The position numbers and the translations under genes were made by a program. The notes under the pieces are model-generated. The model saw only the letters and a program-made list of their open reading frames with translations, did not search any database and was not told where the DNA came from. This document shows positions 9,878 through 20,126 of a stretch of 64,000 bases of DNA, one piece after another; the first letter of the stretch is position 1; each line of letters begins with the position of its first letter. Origin of the DNA: STC-54 sp964504665 (GTDB lineage Bacteria; Patescibacteriota; Microgenomatia; Daviesbacterales; UBA10151); the NCBI GenBank assembly GCA_964504665.1, contig CAZDEH010000002.1, positions 22,502-86,501 on the forward strand, in the 5' to 3' direction.

Positions 9878-9885
9878 AAGCTTAT

Positions 9886-11609
9886 ATGAATTTTTGCTTA
9901 AAACATAAATTTTCAATCATTTTTTTCTTCATTCTTTTTTTAACCTTCCTTTTCCGTATACTTTTTGTTTTAAACTATAATTTTCCCTTTACCATGGATC
10001 AAGGCAGAGATATGTTGGATATTAGAAACATAGCAGTGGGAAAGCATTTTACCCTAATTGGTCCTACCACCAGCATTAATGGAGTCTATCTGGGACCTTT
10101 TTACTATTACTTTAATTTATTTCCTTTTTTGTTTAGTAAAGGAAACCCCGCAGCAATTTTATATTGGCAAGTAATATGGTTTCAATTATCAGTTGGCGTC
10201 TTATGGTGGGTCATTAAAAAATATTCTCCTCTTTTAGCACTATTGACAGCTGTAATATTACTCTTAGCTCCAACGTTTTTTTATCAAAATAGATACGCAT
10301 GGACAGCAAACGCTGCACCAATTTTTGTAACATTTTTCTTCAGCTCTCTTTNNNNNNNNNNNNNNNNNNNNNNNNNNNNNNNNNNNNNNNNNNNNNNNNN
10401 NNNNNNNNNNNNNNNNNNNNNNNNNNNNNNNNNNNNNNNNNNNNNNNNNNNGCATGGACAGCAAACGCTGCACCAATTTTTGTAACATTTTTCTTCAGCT
10501 CTCTTTTGTGGCTACTGTATAAAAAAACTTTACCCAAAGCATTTTTAACAGGACTTATTGCCGGAGCGGTATTCCAAATTGAGGCAGCTTTCGGTATATT
10601 TCTTGCTCCTTTTGCGATTCTGTTTCTACTTTACCGGAAATCAAACATTAAAATCATCTTTTTTCTTTTTTCAGGTTTCAGTACTACGCTTATCCCTCAA
10701 TTTCTTTTTGAGTTAAGGCATAATTTTGTGATGACTCATACATTTCTTAATGAGATAACAGGGGCAAGTTCTATTTTAGGAGATAAATTATCAATACCCA
10801 ATACTCTGATTAGTCATTTTTTGAATTTCACATATATCACTCATGGTTTTTTTATACTACCTAATTTATTCTCCCAATATTTCTTTTTACTAGCCTTGAT
10901 TTATTTATTTATTAAACTCAGAAATCATAAGTTTACGGAAAATATGTCACTTGTTTTTCTTTTATCGATTATATTTATTATTTTTGCATACTTTTTTTAT
11001 AGCTTTTACCTATATCCGATTAAGGGATGGTATCTTAATGGTCTTTATATTCCCTTTGCAATTATTTTAGCCTTTTTCTTTAAAGACTTATTAGAATCAT
11101 CAAAAAAACTAGTCTCGATCTCAAGCTTAGTCTTAATACTGGGGCTTTTATTTATAAATATATTCTCTCAAATAAATCAAATCCCCCAAGATAGTACAAC
11201 TCGTTCAGGAGACCGTAGTAATATCAGAAACGAGCTTGAAGCAATTGATTGGGTTTATCAAAAAGCCAATGGTCAAGGATTTAAAGTTTTTAATTATATT
11301 CCTTCAGTTTATGATTATCCTTATCAGTATCTTTTTTGGTGGTACGGTGAATCTAAATACGGTTATCGACCTACGGTCATTTCTTACCTAGAAAATGTTC
11401 CGGAGTATATTCAAAATAATACATCTTTTCTAACAAATACAAGATCGCTTAATAATAATTATCCAACTTTTCTAATAATGGAAAAGGATCATGACATGCC
11501 AATTCGCCAATACGCCTGGTTAGGAAATTTTACAAAATTATGTAAGTTAGAAAGTAAGATATTTCCTTGGGAAACAGAAATTCAAATGCTTCAACAATGT
11601 CAGAAATGA
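9886..11609 (+). CDS. ArnT/PMT-like GT-C glycosyltransferase, split by an assembly gap
   Basis: One gene interrupted by 100 N at 10352-10451. The 55 bp before the gap recur directly after it. If the duplicate is collapsed, the two halves join in frame (codon GCA at 10297 equals GCA at 10452), giving a 522-residue protein. It is multi-pass, with TMDQGRDML in the first outer loop (the acidic motif of GT-C enzymes) and LIGPTTSINGVYLGPFYYY after it, then RYAWTANAAPIF. The same pattern is seen in the gene at 28640-30175 (GDEGRDML, YLGPLYYY, SSWNPNPAPFF), so these are paralogs. It probably moves a sugar from a polyprenyl-phosphate donor outside the membrane. The stop overlaps the next start (ATGA at 11606). 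Confidence 0.85.
10297..10506. other. 100-N scaffold gap flanked by an identical 55-bp duplicate
   Basis: Bases 10297-10351 and 10452-10506 are identical and enclose N at 10352-10451. This is the signature of two contig ends that overlap but were joined with a default 100-N spacer, so the gap is probably not missing sequence. Confidence 0.93.
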
Positions 11610-12985
11610 AAAAAAACTATATTATTTTAATCTTTATTCTATCTCTAGCAGCATTTTTAAGACTCTACCGCTTACCGGAGATGGCTAGTTTTGATTTTGA
11701 TCAAGAGTACGCGGCTAATTTTGCCTACAATGTTTTACGGGTATACCCTATTCAACTCATCGGACAGGGCTTATCTGTTGAGGGTCTTTTTATGGGACCT
11801 TGGTATTTTTATTATTTAGTACCTTTTTTTGCTGTAACCAATCTTCATCCTCTTGGAGGGGTTATTGGTTCAGTTATTCTTTCCCTTTTTATCATTCTTA
11901 CTTATTTTTTGGTTGGAAAAAGTCTTTTTGGAATTAAGGCAGGAATTATTGCCGCTTTTATTAGAAGTCTTCTATCTACTGAGATGGGGAACGACTTAAG
12001 CATGGCTCCTGCTTATGCCAGTGAGCTAATAGTACTTATTACCTGGGTACTGTTTTATAAATATTGGCAGGGACAAACAAAATACTTACTAATTTTAGGT
12101 TTTGTGTTCGGCTTATATACCAGTATCCATCCAATTCTTTTTCCTTTTTATTTTGTTTTCCTAACACTGCTAATACTAAAAAGAAAACTGCCGGATATTA
12201 AATATCTCTTTCTCAGCGTTTTTGCTTTTATTCTTCCGATAGTTCCTCTTATAATCTTTGAATATCTGCACAATTTCCTGGAGGTAAAGCGACTGGCTGA
12301 ATTGTTTTCTACAAGCCCCGCTGAGGGTGGAAGAACTTATGAAATCATCAAGTATTTATCTTTAAATGCGGGAGAGCCTCAAAGAATTTTAAATCTTAAT
12401 TTTATTCCGGAACAGTTTTTTACAATCTTATTTCTTACCATCATAATTATTCTTGCTTTCAAAGGGGTTGGATTTTGGAAAGATAAATTCCACAAGTATT
12501 TTCTGTTTATCGCCTACTTTGTTTTCCTGATTTATTATACTTTTTTTCCTACTCATGTCCCGGAATACTATTTCCAGGGTTTAACTACTCTGGCAATTCT
12601 TTATATACCCGCCAACCTTGCTCTTATGGTAAAACACCGTTTATTGAGAATATTACTAATAATAATCATTATAAATTTTACTTTTGTTAATATTCAAAGC
12701 TTAATTGGCAAATGGAATAATCCCTCACTCATCACCCTCTATAATAAAGATGTGATTGTCCGGGAAATTATCAAAAGAACTTCACCCAATCAAGAATTTT
12801 ATGTCTCTTATATCAAAGAGCCAGGCTGGAACTTTGGCTTCGATTATCTTTTTAAATATTACGGTAGAATCCCCCAGACTAGAGAGGCTAAACCACCTGT
12901 CTACACCATAGTCATCCCTAAAGCATTATCTCTAGATAGTTTAGATCTCGTCTATGGTAATATCGGCCTCATTTTACCAAAGTAA
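11606..12985 (+). CDS. ArnT/PMT-like GT-C glycosyltransferase
   Basis: 459 residues from the ATG at 11606. This start was chosen because it forms an ATGA overlap with the previous stop and begins right at the first hydrophobic helix; upstream in-frame ATGs at 11567 and 11597 would add a hydrophilic tail read from the previous gene. The first outer loop has SFDFDQEYAAN (acidic motif) and GLFMGPWYFYYL, matching the YLGP-Y element of its upstream neighbour. There are about ten to eleven helices and a short C-terminal outer domain (QEFYVSYIKEPGW near 400). It pairs with the 9886 gene as a two-gene rightward operon that converges on the gene at 12999 with only 13 nt between stops. Donor and acceptor unknown. 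Confidence 0.87.
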   Translation: MKKNYIILIFILSLAAFLRLYRLPEMASFDFDQEYAANFAYNVLRVYPIQLIGQGLSVEGLFMGPWYFYYLVPFFAVTNLHPLGGVIGSVILSLFIILTYFLVGKSLFGIKAGIIAAFIRSLLSTEMGNDLSMAPAYASELIVLITWVLFYKYWQGQTKYLLILGFVFGLYTSIHPILFPFYFVFLTLLILKRKLPDIKYLFLSVFAFILPIVPLIIFEYLHNFLEVKRLAELFSTSPAEGGRTYEIIKYLSLNAGEPQRILNLNFIPEQFFTILFLTIIIILAFKGVGFWKDKFHKYFLFIAYFVFLIYYTFFPTHVPEYYFQGLTTLAILYIPANLALMVKHRLLRILLIIIIINFTFVNIQSLIGKWNNPSLITLYNKDVIVREIIKRTSPNQEFYVSYIKEPGWNFGFDYLFKYYGRIPQTREAKPPVYTIVIPKALSLDSLDLVYGNIGLILPK

Positions 12986-12998
12986 AAATACTAAAAAG

Positions 12999-14642
12999 CT
13001 ATAAAAGTTTTTTCTTTACAATAAATGCCGGTAAAGTATCTAATCCTTTCACTACCTCAAAAGAAGTTAAAGATTTTTTTTCTTCTATTGGTCCAATATA
13101 CAAAACTGAACCAGAAAGCGTAGTGATAAACTCATCAATTTCTCCATCAGGGATATGTCCAATATAAACGTTGCCGAAATTTTTAAATTGGTATTGTTCA
13201 AGATTTGTTTTTTGTTTATTTTGAGCAATCACTAGATTAGGATCAATTTTTATATAAACCGGATAGGCATATTCAATATTATCCAGGCTATCGGATAAAA
13301 TTATATAGTCAAATTTATCTTTGTTCAGTTGTACTGTCTCTACCGCCAACTTGGCAGGATAAGACCAAAAGCGGCTAAACGCTGACGGCGCTATAAAAAA
13401 GTATCTGTCAACAAATATAATAAACTGAACCAAAATCAGCAGAAGCAAAAGATAATTCAACCATATAAGTTTTTTGCTTTTAAATAAATCCCATAAAAAT
13501 ACCAAACCGGCGGAGGAAAGTATTAGCAAGGGTGGCAGCATTAATGAATCTCTCAGCGCATGGGGCTCGGAAATAATTGCCGCAGGGAGAGGGGCAATAA
13601 GCAGCCAGAATATAATTAATCTTAAGTAATTGTTCCTTGTTTTGAAAAGGAAAAATAAGCCTGAAACTATCAGGATAAATTCTATAAGATAGAGTTCCCC
13701 CATTGTTGCGGGATTATGTCGAGGGTTTGTATCTCCATGTAGAAAAAGAAAGTTGAGAGAAAAACTTTGAAGATAATTTTCTCCTACTATAAAACTGTAT
13801 TCTAAAGGTTTGTTATGTAATAATTTCTTTATAGAATTAGAAGATAATTGATCTATAGTCACATCGTAGTTTATTTTTTGAATTATTTCCTCTCTTAATT
13901 TATCTTGATTAAAAATGTTTATGTTAAGAATTCTACTTTCGGATCCAAATAATAAAGCTTGCATTAAAACCATACCAATTGCACCAACCATAATAATTAG
14001 AAAAATAGATGCAACAAGAAATGTCCCCTTCCTAATAAGCCATAGATGAGCTCTGGTATAAAAAATAAGAAACAAAACCATCAGAGGAACAGTCAGTTTA
14101 TATGTTGGATAAGTATGGATTGCCAGTGCAAAACTTATGGCTGAAACAATCAATAACCAGACCTTAATTTTGCTTTGTAAAAATGTCACAATACCTAAAA
14201 GAGTTAAAAAAAGAGCAAAGTTAGTTTCAAAACCACCTCTACTTATATGTATCCCCCAAGGAGAAATTGCGGTTAAAAAAGCGGCAACATAACCTAACCG
14301 TTGATTTACTAATAATTTTCCAAGATAAAACATCAACAAAACTATCCCAATTCCTGATAAAACAGAAAGCATTCTTGCTCCGAGTATTGATGGTCCAAAT
14401 AAAGAAACAAACGGAATTGAAAAATAAACATATCCGGGAGGACGACCTTCGGCCATTTTAAAGGTCCAGGGCAAAAAATCTCCGGTTTGAGAATAACCTG
14501 TTTTTAATATTGAATAAGAATCATAAACTTCTGTCAGTTCGTCCCCGTAAAGAGAGGCAGAAGGCACTTTATCTAATAGCCAAAGACGGATTACTAGAGA
14601 AAAAGCCAAAATTAGAAGAAGGAGTAGATATTTTTTATACAT
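12999..14642 (-). CDS. ArnT/PMT-like GT-C glycosyltransferase
   Basis: 547 residues, about twelve helices. The first outer loop carries LYGDELTEVYDSYSILKTG, the D-E pair expected for catalysis in PMT_2 proteins, followed by EGRPPGYVYFSIPFV, which corresponds to the conserved pre-TM2 segment. SPWGIHISRGGFETNFA near 130 is the second conserved outer motif. A C-terminal extracytoplasmic domain (about 410-547) is mostly hydrophilic. It is very similar in layout to 48791-50500 (DEALHGYNAYSILLTG; SPWSIMYSRSGYEAM), so the two are paralogs from separate loci. It is the last gene of the long leftward unit starting at 30903. Confidence 0.87.
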   Translation of the reverse strand: MYKKYLLLLLILAFSLVIRLWLLDKVPSASLYGDELTEVYDSYSILKTGYSQTGDFLPWTFKMAEGRPPGYVYFSIPFVSLFGPSILGARMLSVLSGIGIVLLMFYLGKLLVNQRLGYVAAFLTAISPWGIHISRGGFETNFALFLTLLGIVTFLQSKIKVWLLIVSAISFALAIHTYPTYKLTVPLMVLFLIFYTRAHLWLIRKGTFLVASIFLIIMVGAIGMVLMQALLFGSESRILNINIFNQDKLREEIIQKINYDVTIDQLSSNSIKKLLHNKPLEYSFIVGENYLQSFSLNFLFLHGDTNPRHNPATMGELYLIEFILIVSGLFFLFKTRNNYLRLIIFWLLIAPLPAAIISEPHALRDSLMLPPLLILSSAGLVFLWDLFKSKKLIWLNYLLLLLILVQFIIFVDRYFFIAPSAFSRFWSYPAKLAVETVQLNKDKFDYIILSDSLDNIEYAYPVYIKIDPNLVIAQNKQKTNLEQYQFKNFGNVYIGHIPDGEIDEFITTLSGSVLYIGPIEEKKSLTSFEVVKGLDTLPAFIVKKKLL

Positions 14643-14647
14643 AGTAA

Positions 14648-16660
14648 TTATTCTACTTTATATATTAATACCTCGCTATTTTCATAAAAAAGTGTCAGAT
14701 TATTTTGAGCTAAATTTAGTGAATTTTCTATCTCTGGTTTATTTAAGTAAATAAAATTAATTTTTGCTTCCGTTAAAAACTGTTTATTCCAAACAAAGTC
14801 TTCTTGTTGAAAAAACTTAACCATATGTTCCTGCCTTTGCTTTGTGTCAGGATAATCTAAAAGAGTCACATGTTCTGATGCTAAATACGATCTTCTGCCT
14901 GTAAGAGCAGAGATATAGGGAGTATCGTACCAAGCGTAAATTGGTCTGGGTTGAGTTTTAAAACTATCTTGTAAATATTTATTAAAAGGAACATTTAAAA
15001 TAACATCCGTTGGAATTGAATGATCTTTCAAATACTTCAGCGCTTTAAGTTCAGAGTTACTTACAACAGCTAAAGGACCTTTATCAGGACCATAAAGTTC
15101 AGTTAAGTTACCGATAACTGTGGGTGCAGAAAAAATAAATATCAACATCATAATAGCGACTTGTATTATTCTTTTTCGGGCGAAAATTAATAACTTATAA
15201 ACAGTAATTGCGGCATAAAAACCTGAGATAAGAAGAAAATATTGCATAAATTGAATATTGTTATAGATGAGACCTTTTTGGACAAATAACATCGGAATTA
15301 TAAGTCCAGTCAACATTGCAATTGGTAATAATATTTCGATTGGATTTATAAGTGTTATTTTCTTGTTAAAGATAAGTCGTCTAAATATCTCAAAAAAACC
15401 TAGAAATCTCATTCCCATGTTACCAAAAAGAAAAATTAGAAAAGCGATTCCTTCTACTTGCACTACTCTTAGGTATGCATGCCAAGTATGTTGGGCAAGA
15501 TAGTGTTCTCTTTGAAATTCTAAATCCATCCAACCTAATCTATCCACAATGGTTGTTCTAACAAACCACCATGGTAAAAACATTAGAAAAGAACCGGCAC
15601 CGTGTGTCATTGATTGAATAGTTAAATAGTTTGATAAACCTAAGGCACCGGTGAGCATGGCAGTTGAAAAACGGCGGTTAAAAATTACATCAACTAAAGA
15701 CGCAAATCCAAGACCTATCAGTAAAACTAATCCTCCGGAAACCTTAAATCCGGCTAGCATTGATCCGATCAGAAAAGTTATTATAAACCAACTTTTACTT
15801 CTAAATTTAAAGAAATACAAAATACTTAGCAAAAAGGCTGGCAATAAACTGTGGGAAATAGCATGCGGCGGATTACCCAATATTGTATTTTGTTGGGCTG
15901 CCCAAAAAATAGTTTCTCCCCCAAAAATAGTTCCACTCCTTAAAGAATTAGGTATATATCCAAAACTTCCAACAAAATAAATAAAGAATAATGCCAGATA
16001 TCCAATTTTATGATTCTTTTGCCATTTAGTAATAAAAGAAAAGACAGAAATTACAATCATAAAGGAAAACAATACCGGAAAAAATCTAAAGTATAAATCT
16101 AAAGCAGAAAAAAATGGAAAAATTCTATAATACTCCCCCATCACAACATCAACTAAATAATGATAGTTGTAGAGGCCTTCTCCGGCAAAACCAGGGTTCT
16201 GAGGAGGGAATGTTTTACTTATCTCCTCCATAGAAGATACATGCCACAATCCATCATGACCTTGCGAACTCCAAAAATGTAGTCCATCTTTATATAGATA
16301 TCCGCTGGGAATATTAATCATTCCCTGAATAAAAATTCCGACAATAATTAGCAGTAATAATATTTTATACTTCGCGAAGACTTTCCAGGGAATAAAGATC
16401 TTAAGTTTATATTTAATAATAAGAACAACATCCAGGATCAGTATTATCGGCAAGACAAAACCCCTAAGATGTAATAAACCAAAGCACACAGCCAAAAGCA
16501 CAAATAAGACAATTCCTAAAGCAAATGATAAAGCTATTATTTCTTGCTTTGCTAAATCTACATAGTTTCTTGCTATTACCCAAAAACCAAGTGAATAAAA
16601 TACCCAGAAAGACAAAAAAACAAAAAGCAAAAAGAACATAATTGTTTGAAATATCAACAT
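14648..16660 (-). CDS. multi-pass membrane protein of the GHDGxWH type (GT-C-like, function unknown)
   Basis: 670 residues with about thirteen helices. A long outer loop near 110-160 contains SSQGHDGLWHVSSMEEI, then PPQNPGFAGEGLYNYHYLVD; further on GGETIFWAAQQ and a C-terminal ectodomain (KALKYLKDHSIP, TGRRSYLASEHVTLLDY). All of these recur in the C-terminal half of the next gene (GHDGIWHQALVNEL, NPILAGEILKDYHYFFD, GGESAFWANQ), so this is a paralog lacking the N-terminal ectodomain. Overall architecture resembles GT-C transferases; I do not recognise a characterised member. The 16-nt spacer to the upstream gene suggests co-transcription. Confidence 0.75.
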   Translation of the reverse strand: MLIFQTIMFFLLFVFLSFWVFYSLGFWVIARNYVDLAKQEIIALSFALGIVLFVLLAVCFGLLHLRGFVLPIILILDVVLIIKYKLKIFIPWKVFAKYKILLLLIIVGIFIQGMINIPSGYLYKDGLHFWSSQGHDGLWHVSSMEEISKTFPPQNPGFAGEGLYNYHYLVDVVMGEYYRIFPFFSALDLYFRFFPVLFSFMIVISVFSFITKWQKNHKIGYLALFFIYFVGSFGYIPNSLRSGTIFGGETIFWAAQQNTILGNPPHAISHSLLPAFLLSILYFFKFRSKSWFIITFLIGSMLAGFKVSGGLVLLIGLGFASLVDVIFNRRFSTAMLTGALGLSNYLTIQSMTHGAGSFLMFLPWWFVRTTIVDRLGWMDLEFQREHYLAQHTWHAYLRVVQVEGIAFLIFLFGNMGMRFLGFFEIFRRLIFNKKITLINPIEILLPIAMLTGLIIPMLFVQKGLIYNNIQFMQYFLLISGFYAAITVYKLLIFARKRIIQVAIMMLIFIFSAPTVIGNLTELYGPDKGPLAVVSNSELKALKYLKDHSIPTDVILNVPFNKYLQDSFKTQPRPIYAWYDTPYISALTGRRSYLASEHVTLLDYPDTKQRQEHMVKFFQQEDFVWNKQFLTEAKINFIYLNKPEIENSLNLAQNNLTLFYENSEVLIYKVE

Positions 16661-16676
16661 ATAATCTTATTTTATT

Positions 16677-19600
16677 TTAACTATTTATCTCGTAAATTAA
16701 TACTTCCCTATTTTCAAAAATCTTTTTCAAATTTAATTTATCACTATCAACATTAACTCCAAAAAATTTTAGCAAATAAATATATTTAATTTGAGTTTTT
16801 AAACTTATAGATAAATTACCGCTACTGAAAAAATCTTCTGATGAAACAAGCCTTTGATTGTAGTTAGTTTGTAGAATATCATTTTGCATCGTATCTTCTA
16901 TATAAACCGCCTTGCCCGAGAAGGCTGAAACATATGCTGTCGTTTGATAGGCAAAAAGCGGTATTGGTTCTTTGAACTTAGAGCTCAAAGTGTTGTTGTA
17001 TGGATAGGTCAAAACGGTTCCGTCGGGTAATTTTTGTAAAAAAGTCAAAGCTTCCAGTTCGTTTTGGCTTAACGCTGCAGGAGGTATTAACCCAAAAGCT
17101 TCTTTAAAGGTCACTATCGCGTTAACTGAAGAGAGTAACAGAATCAAAATTAAAATTCCCGACCCAAGTATTTTAGGTAACTTGTTAAAAATAGAGACAA
17201 GCCCAAAACCTGTGCATATTCCTCCTAAGTAAATTGAGTAATAAAAAAATTGAATCATATTCCAGGAATTACCCTTTTGAATTAAAAATATCGGAATAAC
17301 TAATGCTATTATCCCTATACAAAACATCAAAAAATATTCCGGTACTTCCCAAAATCTTTTTTTAATACTACTTACTATCTCTACAATTGATAAAATTCGA
17401 AAACCCAAATTACCAACTATAAAGAGAGTTAATGATAAGACTTCTATTCCGATAAATTTCAACCATTCACCTCGAATAAAATAAGCAGACCTCGCTAGAG
17501 ATAGCTTACTCCACCCCACTCTATCGGGAGAATCAATCATAGAGTGAATAAACCAAAACGGAGACCATATTAATATCTCACTAGCTTCTTTATTCTGAGA
17601 TAAAAATATAAAAGTAGAAAATATCAATGATGCAATAAAAACTTTAAAGAAATCAAAGTTGTGTCTTCGAAATATTTCTAATAACCCGACCAAAAATAAA
17701 CCCCCTAAAACTAACACCCCGGCATAAACCTTAAATTCTATTAAGGAGCCTATTAATAAAACCAGTAAAATAGCTGCCCAAATATTGCGACTAACTCTAA
17801 AGATTTGCACTAACAATATAATAGCTATCACTATTAATAGAGAAATAACAAATGGGGGATTAAGATTCATTGAAACCGGTTGATTTGCCCAAAAAGCCGA
17901 TTCTCCACCAAAACTTTTATCTTTAAGATAGGTCACTATCCAACCAAAGCTCCCGGCAAAATATACAAAATACAAAGATATAATAATCACTAATCTGTTT
18001 TTTGTAATCTTCGTTAATAATAGAATTGTACCTATACCTAATAATAAAGAAAATAATATTGGGTAAAATCTATATAATAAATCTAAAACGGGTATTTGGG
18101 TAAGTCTATATGTATTTACTACTAATAAATCAAAAAAATAATGATAATCTTTTAATATCTCACCTGCCAAAATTGGATTAGACGGAGGAACAGCCTTAAT
18201 TAACTCATTAACTAAGGCCTGATGCCATATACCATCATGTCCTGTAGGCCCCCAGAATCCAATTCCAAAATCGTATACCCAACCCGAGCGCATCATGGTT
18301 AGAGATTGAAAAAAAGTTCCCAAAAATATCAAAATTAGATACATAACCAAACTCTGTATTTCAAATGAAATATTTTTTGTAAATAAAAGATGCTGATATA
18401 ATTTTCTATTGATAAAAATCAGTAAAGAAAATGCCACATATACATAAACTAACCATGGTATCTTTAAATATCCTGCACCAAAAGAAATTAAAACCAATCC
18501 AACAAAACCGCTACAAACAGATAGAAATACATTTAAAGCCCTCGATTCTTGATTTAAAAGTCTCACTAGTAAAAATCCAGGGATACATAAAGCTAACAGA
18601 ACAAAAAGCAGGAATGTTATTGCGTTCAAAATTAAAATACCGATAGGTTCTTGATACTGTTTTGCTTTTACAGCAGAAGATTCAATTTGTATTTTTGTAT
18701 CGTTAAACTGGGAACTTTTTACCTGCAGAATTAAACCATCAATTGAATTGATTTTACCATCAATAGATATATCTCGCGGTAAAAATTCTAATTGCCTCAC
18801 TCTTCCAGCTTCATTGGTATAGTTTAGTAAGTAGTTTACGCCTTTTTTTTCTACACTAAAATCTTTTATTTTACCCTTATCCAAAACTAGTTTCTGTTTA
18901 TAGGTTACATCATCTAAAACTCTTGTAGAGAAAGTAGCATAATTAATTTGACTGCAAGAAGTTAGGTAACAAGGTTCACTCTGACCTTCGACATATTGCC
19001 TGATATCCCGAAACACGCTACCGTTTTTATTATAAAACCAACCTACCCTGTAATATGGATTCATATACCACACAACTTTTTGGGTTGTATCTAGTGGATT
19101 ATCTGCCACAATCAATTGGTCAGGAGAAATATAAGGAAATTTATTTTTGTACCATTTAGAAAACCCTTCCATTGTTGCAAGAAAAAGTTGACCTTTTTGT
19201 TCTCTGTTACGAAGTACTTCTAGTTGTTTTCTATATTCCGTTTCATATTTTTGCCAAGAGTATGAATTTTCTAGTCCTACAACTACATGATTAAATTGAT
19301 TGAGAGTTTGATTTGTATAAATATCGATCAATCTCCCGAAATAATCAGATCCTAACTTATGGTAATCAATATAGTCGTTGGCTTGAACACTATAAGTAGT
19401 CTCATTTACTCCTTCTCCATAACCGTTAATAGGATCTCTTGTTGCCCATTGCATCACCACAACTGGAATTTTATTGTCTTTATTTTGTGCAGGCATTAAG
19501 GTGTTTTTCTTTGCAGGATAATAAGGAGTCCCAAAATATTGTCCCCAAATTTGATAATTATCAGTAGAATACTGGTCAGCAACTACCAAAGCCGCATCAA

Positions 19601-20126
19601 TATTATATTTAGTTTGCATGTATTCCAGTGAGTAACTATCAATCCACCAAGCTCCAACTGATTTAGGATAAAAACCAAATATTTCTTTATATTCTGCAAA
19701 AGCTACGTCAATTAATTTCTTTCTTTCCTCTACCTCATAACCACTCAAAAAAACACTTCCGGCTAAATGCCAAACTGCAGATTTTCTGTATACTACTCCT
19801 GCTTTTTCTGTCCAAGTAGGGGTAACTTCTAAGAATAACCCTTTTTCAAAGTCTGTAGGCTTTAAAGAGTTTATTATTTGAGGTATAAATAGAGCATCAA
19901 AACGGATTAGAAAAGTTGCCGGAATTTTAAACTCGTTCAGTATGTTAATTTGACCTAAAACTGCTGTTTCCGGCTGCTGCTCATTTAAGTCCCAAAAATC
20001 AGACCCCCTAACCGGGTTTACTACAGAAATAAAAGAATTTTCAGAAGCAAAAACTAAGGGAATTTTCATCAAGAAAAATAACAAAAAAAGGGATAAAGCT
20101 AAACAAAAATATTTCAAGATACTCAT
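16677..20126 (-). CDS. polysaccharide-deacetylase-like ectodomain fused to GHDGxWH membrane domain
   Basis: 1149 residues. Residues 1-27 are a signal peptide or first helix. Residues 28-about 480 form an outer domain resembling the NodB/GH57-like beta-alpha barrel (SVVNPVRGSDFW, PATFLIRFDAL, GLFLEVTPTW, GFYPKSVGAWWID, YFGTPYYPAKKNTL). The usual NodB D-H-H metal ligands are not evident. Residues about 495-1149 are a multi-pass membrane domain homologous along its whole length to the neighbour at 14648-16660, including GHDGIWH. The combination suggests that the same protein builds and trims or recognises a surface glycan; that is inference. The start lies one base from the flippase stop. Confidence 0.75.
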   Translation of the reverse strand: MSILKYFCLALSLFLLFFLMKIPLVFASENSFISVVNPVRGSDFWDLNEQQPETAVLGQINILNEFKIPATFLIRFDALFIPQIINSLKPTDFEKGLFLEVTPTWTEKAGVVYRKSAVWHLAGSVFLSGYEVEERKKLIDVAFAEYKEIFGFYPKSVGAWWIDSYSLEYMQTKYNIDAALVVADQYSTDNYQIWGQYFGTPYYPAKKNTLMPAQNKDNKIPVVVMQWATRDPINGYGEGVNETTYSVQANDYIDYHKLGSDYFGRLIDIYTNQTLNQFNHVVVGLENSYSWQKYETEYRKQLEVLRNREQKGQLFLATMEGFSKWYKNKFPYISPDQLIVADNPLDTTQKVVWYMNPYYRVGWFYNKNGSVFRDIRQYVEGQSEPCYLTSCSQINYATFSTRVLDDVTYKQKLVLDKGKIKDFSVEKKGVNYLLNYTNEAGRVRQLEFLPRDISIDGKINSIDGLILQVKSSQFNDTKIQIESSAVKAKQYQEPIGILILNAITFLLFVLLALCIPGFLLVRLLNQESRALNVFLSVCSGFVGLVLISFGAGYLKIPWLVYVYVAFSLLIFINRKLYQHLLFTKNISFEIQSLVMYLILIFLGTFFQSLTMMRSGWVYDFGIGFWGPTGHDGIWHQALVNELIKAVPPSNPILAGEILKDYHYFFDLLVVNTYRLTQIPVLDLLYRFYPILFSLLLGIGTILLLTKITKNRLVIIISLYFVYFAGSFGWIVTYLKDKSFGGESAFWANQPVSMNLNPPFVISLLIVIAIILLVQIFRVSRNIWAAILLVLLIGSLIEFKVYAGVLVLGGLFLVGLLEIFRRHNFDFFKVFIASLIFSTFIFLSQNKEASEILIWSPFWFIHSMIDSPDRVGWSKLSLARSAYFIRGEWLKFIGIEVLSLTLFIVGNLGFRILSIVEIVSSIKKRFWEVPEYFLMFCIGIIALVIPIFLIQKGNSWNMIQFFYYSIYLGGICTGFGLVSIFNKLPKILGSGILILILLLSSVNAIVTFKEAFGLIPPAALSQNELEALTFLQKLPDGTVLTYPYNNTLSSKFKEPIPLFAYQTTAYVSAFSGKAVYIEDTMQNDILQTNYNQRLVSSEDFFSSGNLSISLKTQIKYIYLLKFFGVNVDSDKLNLKKIFENREVLIYEINS

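Noticed and set aside
10264..10537. Minus-strand frames reading through the 100-N gap
   Set aside because: They exist only because N is translated as X; the plus strand is a clear GT-C gene.
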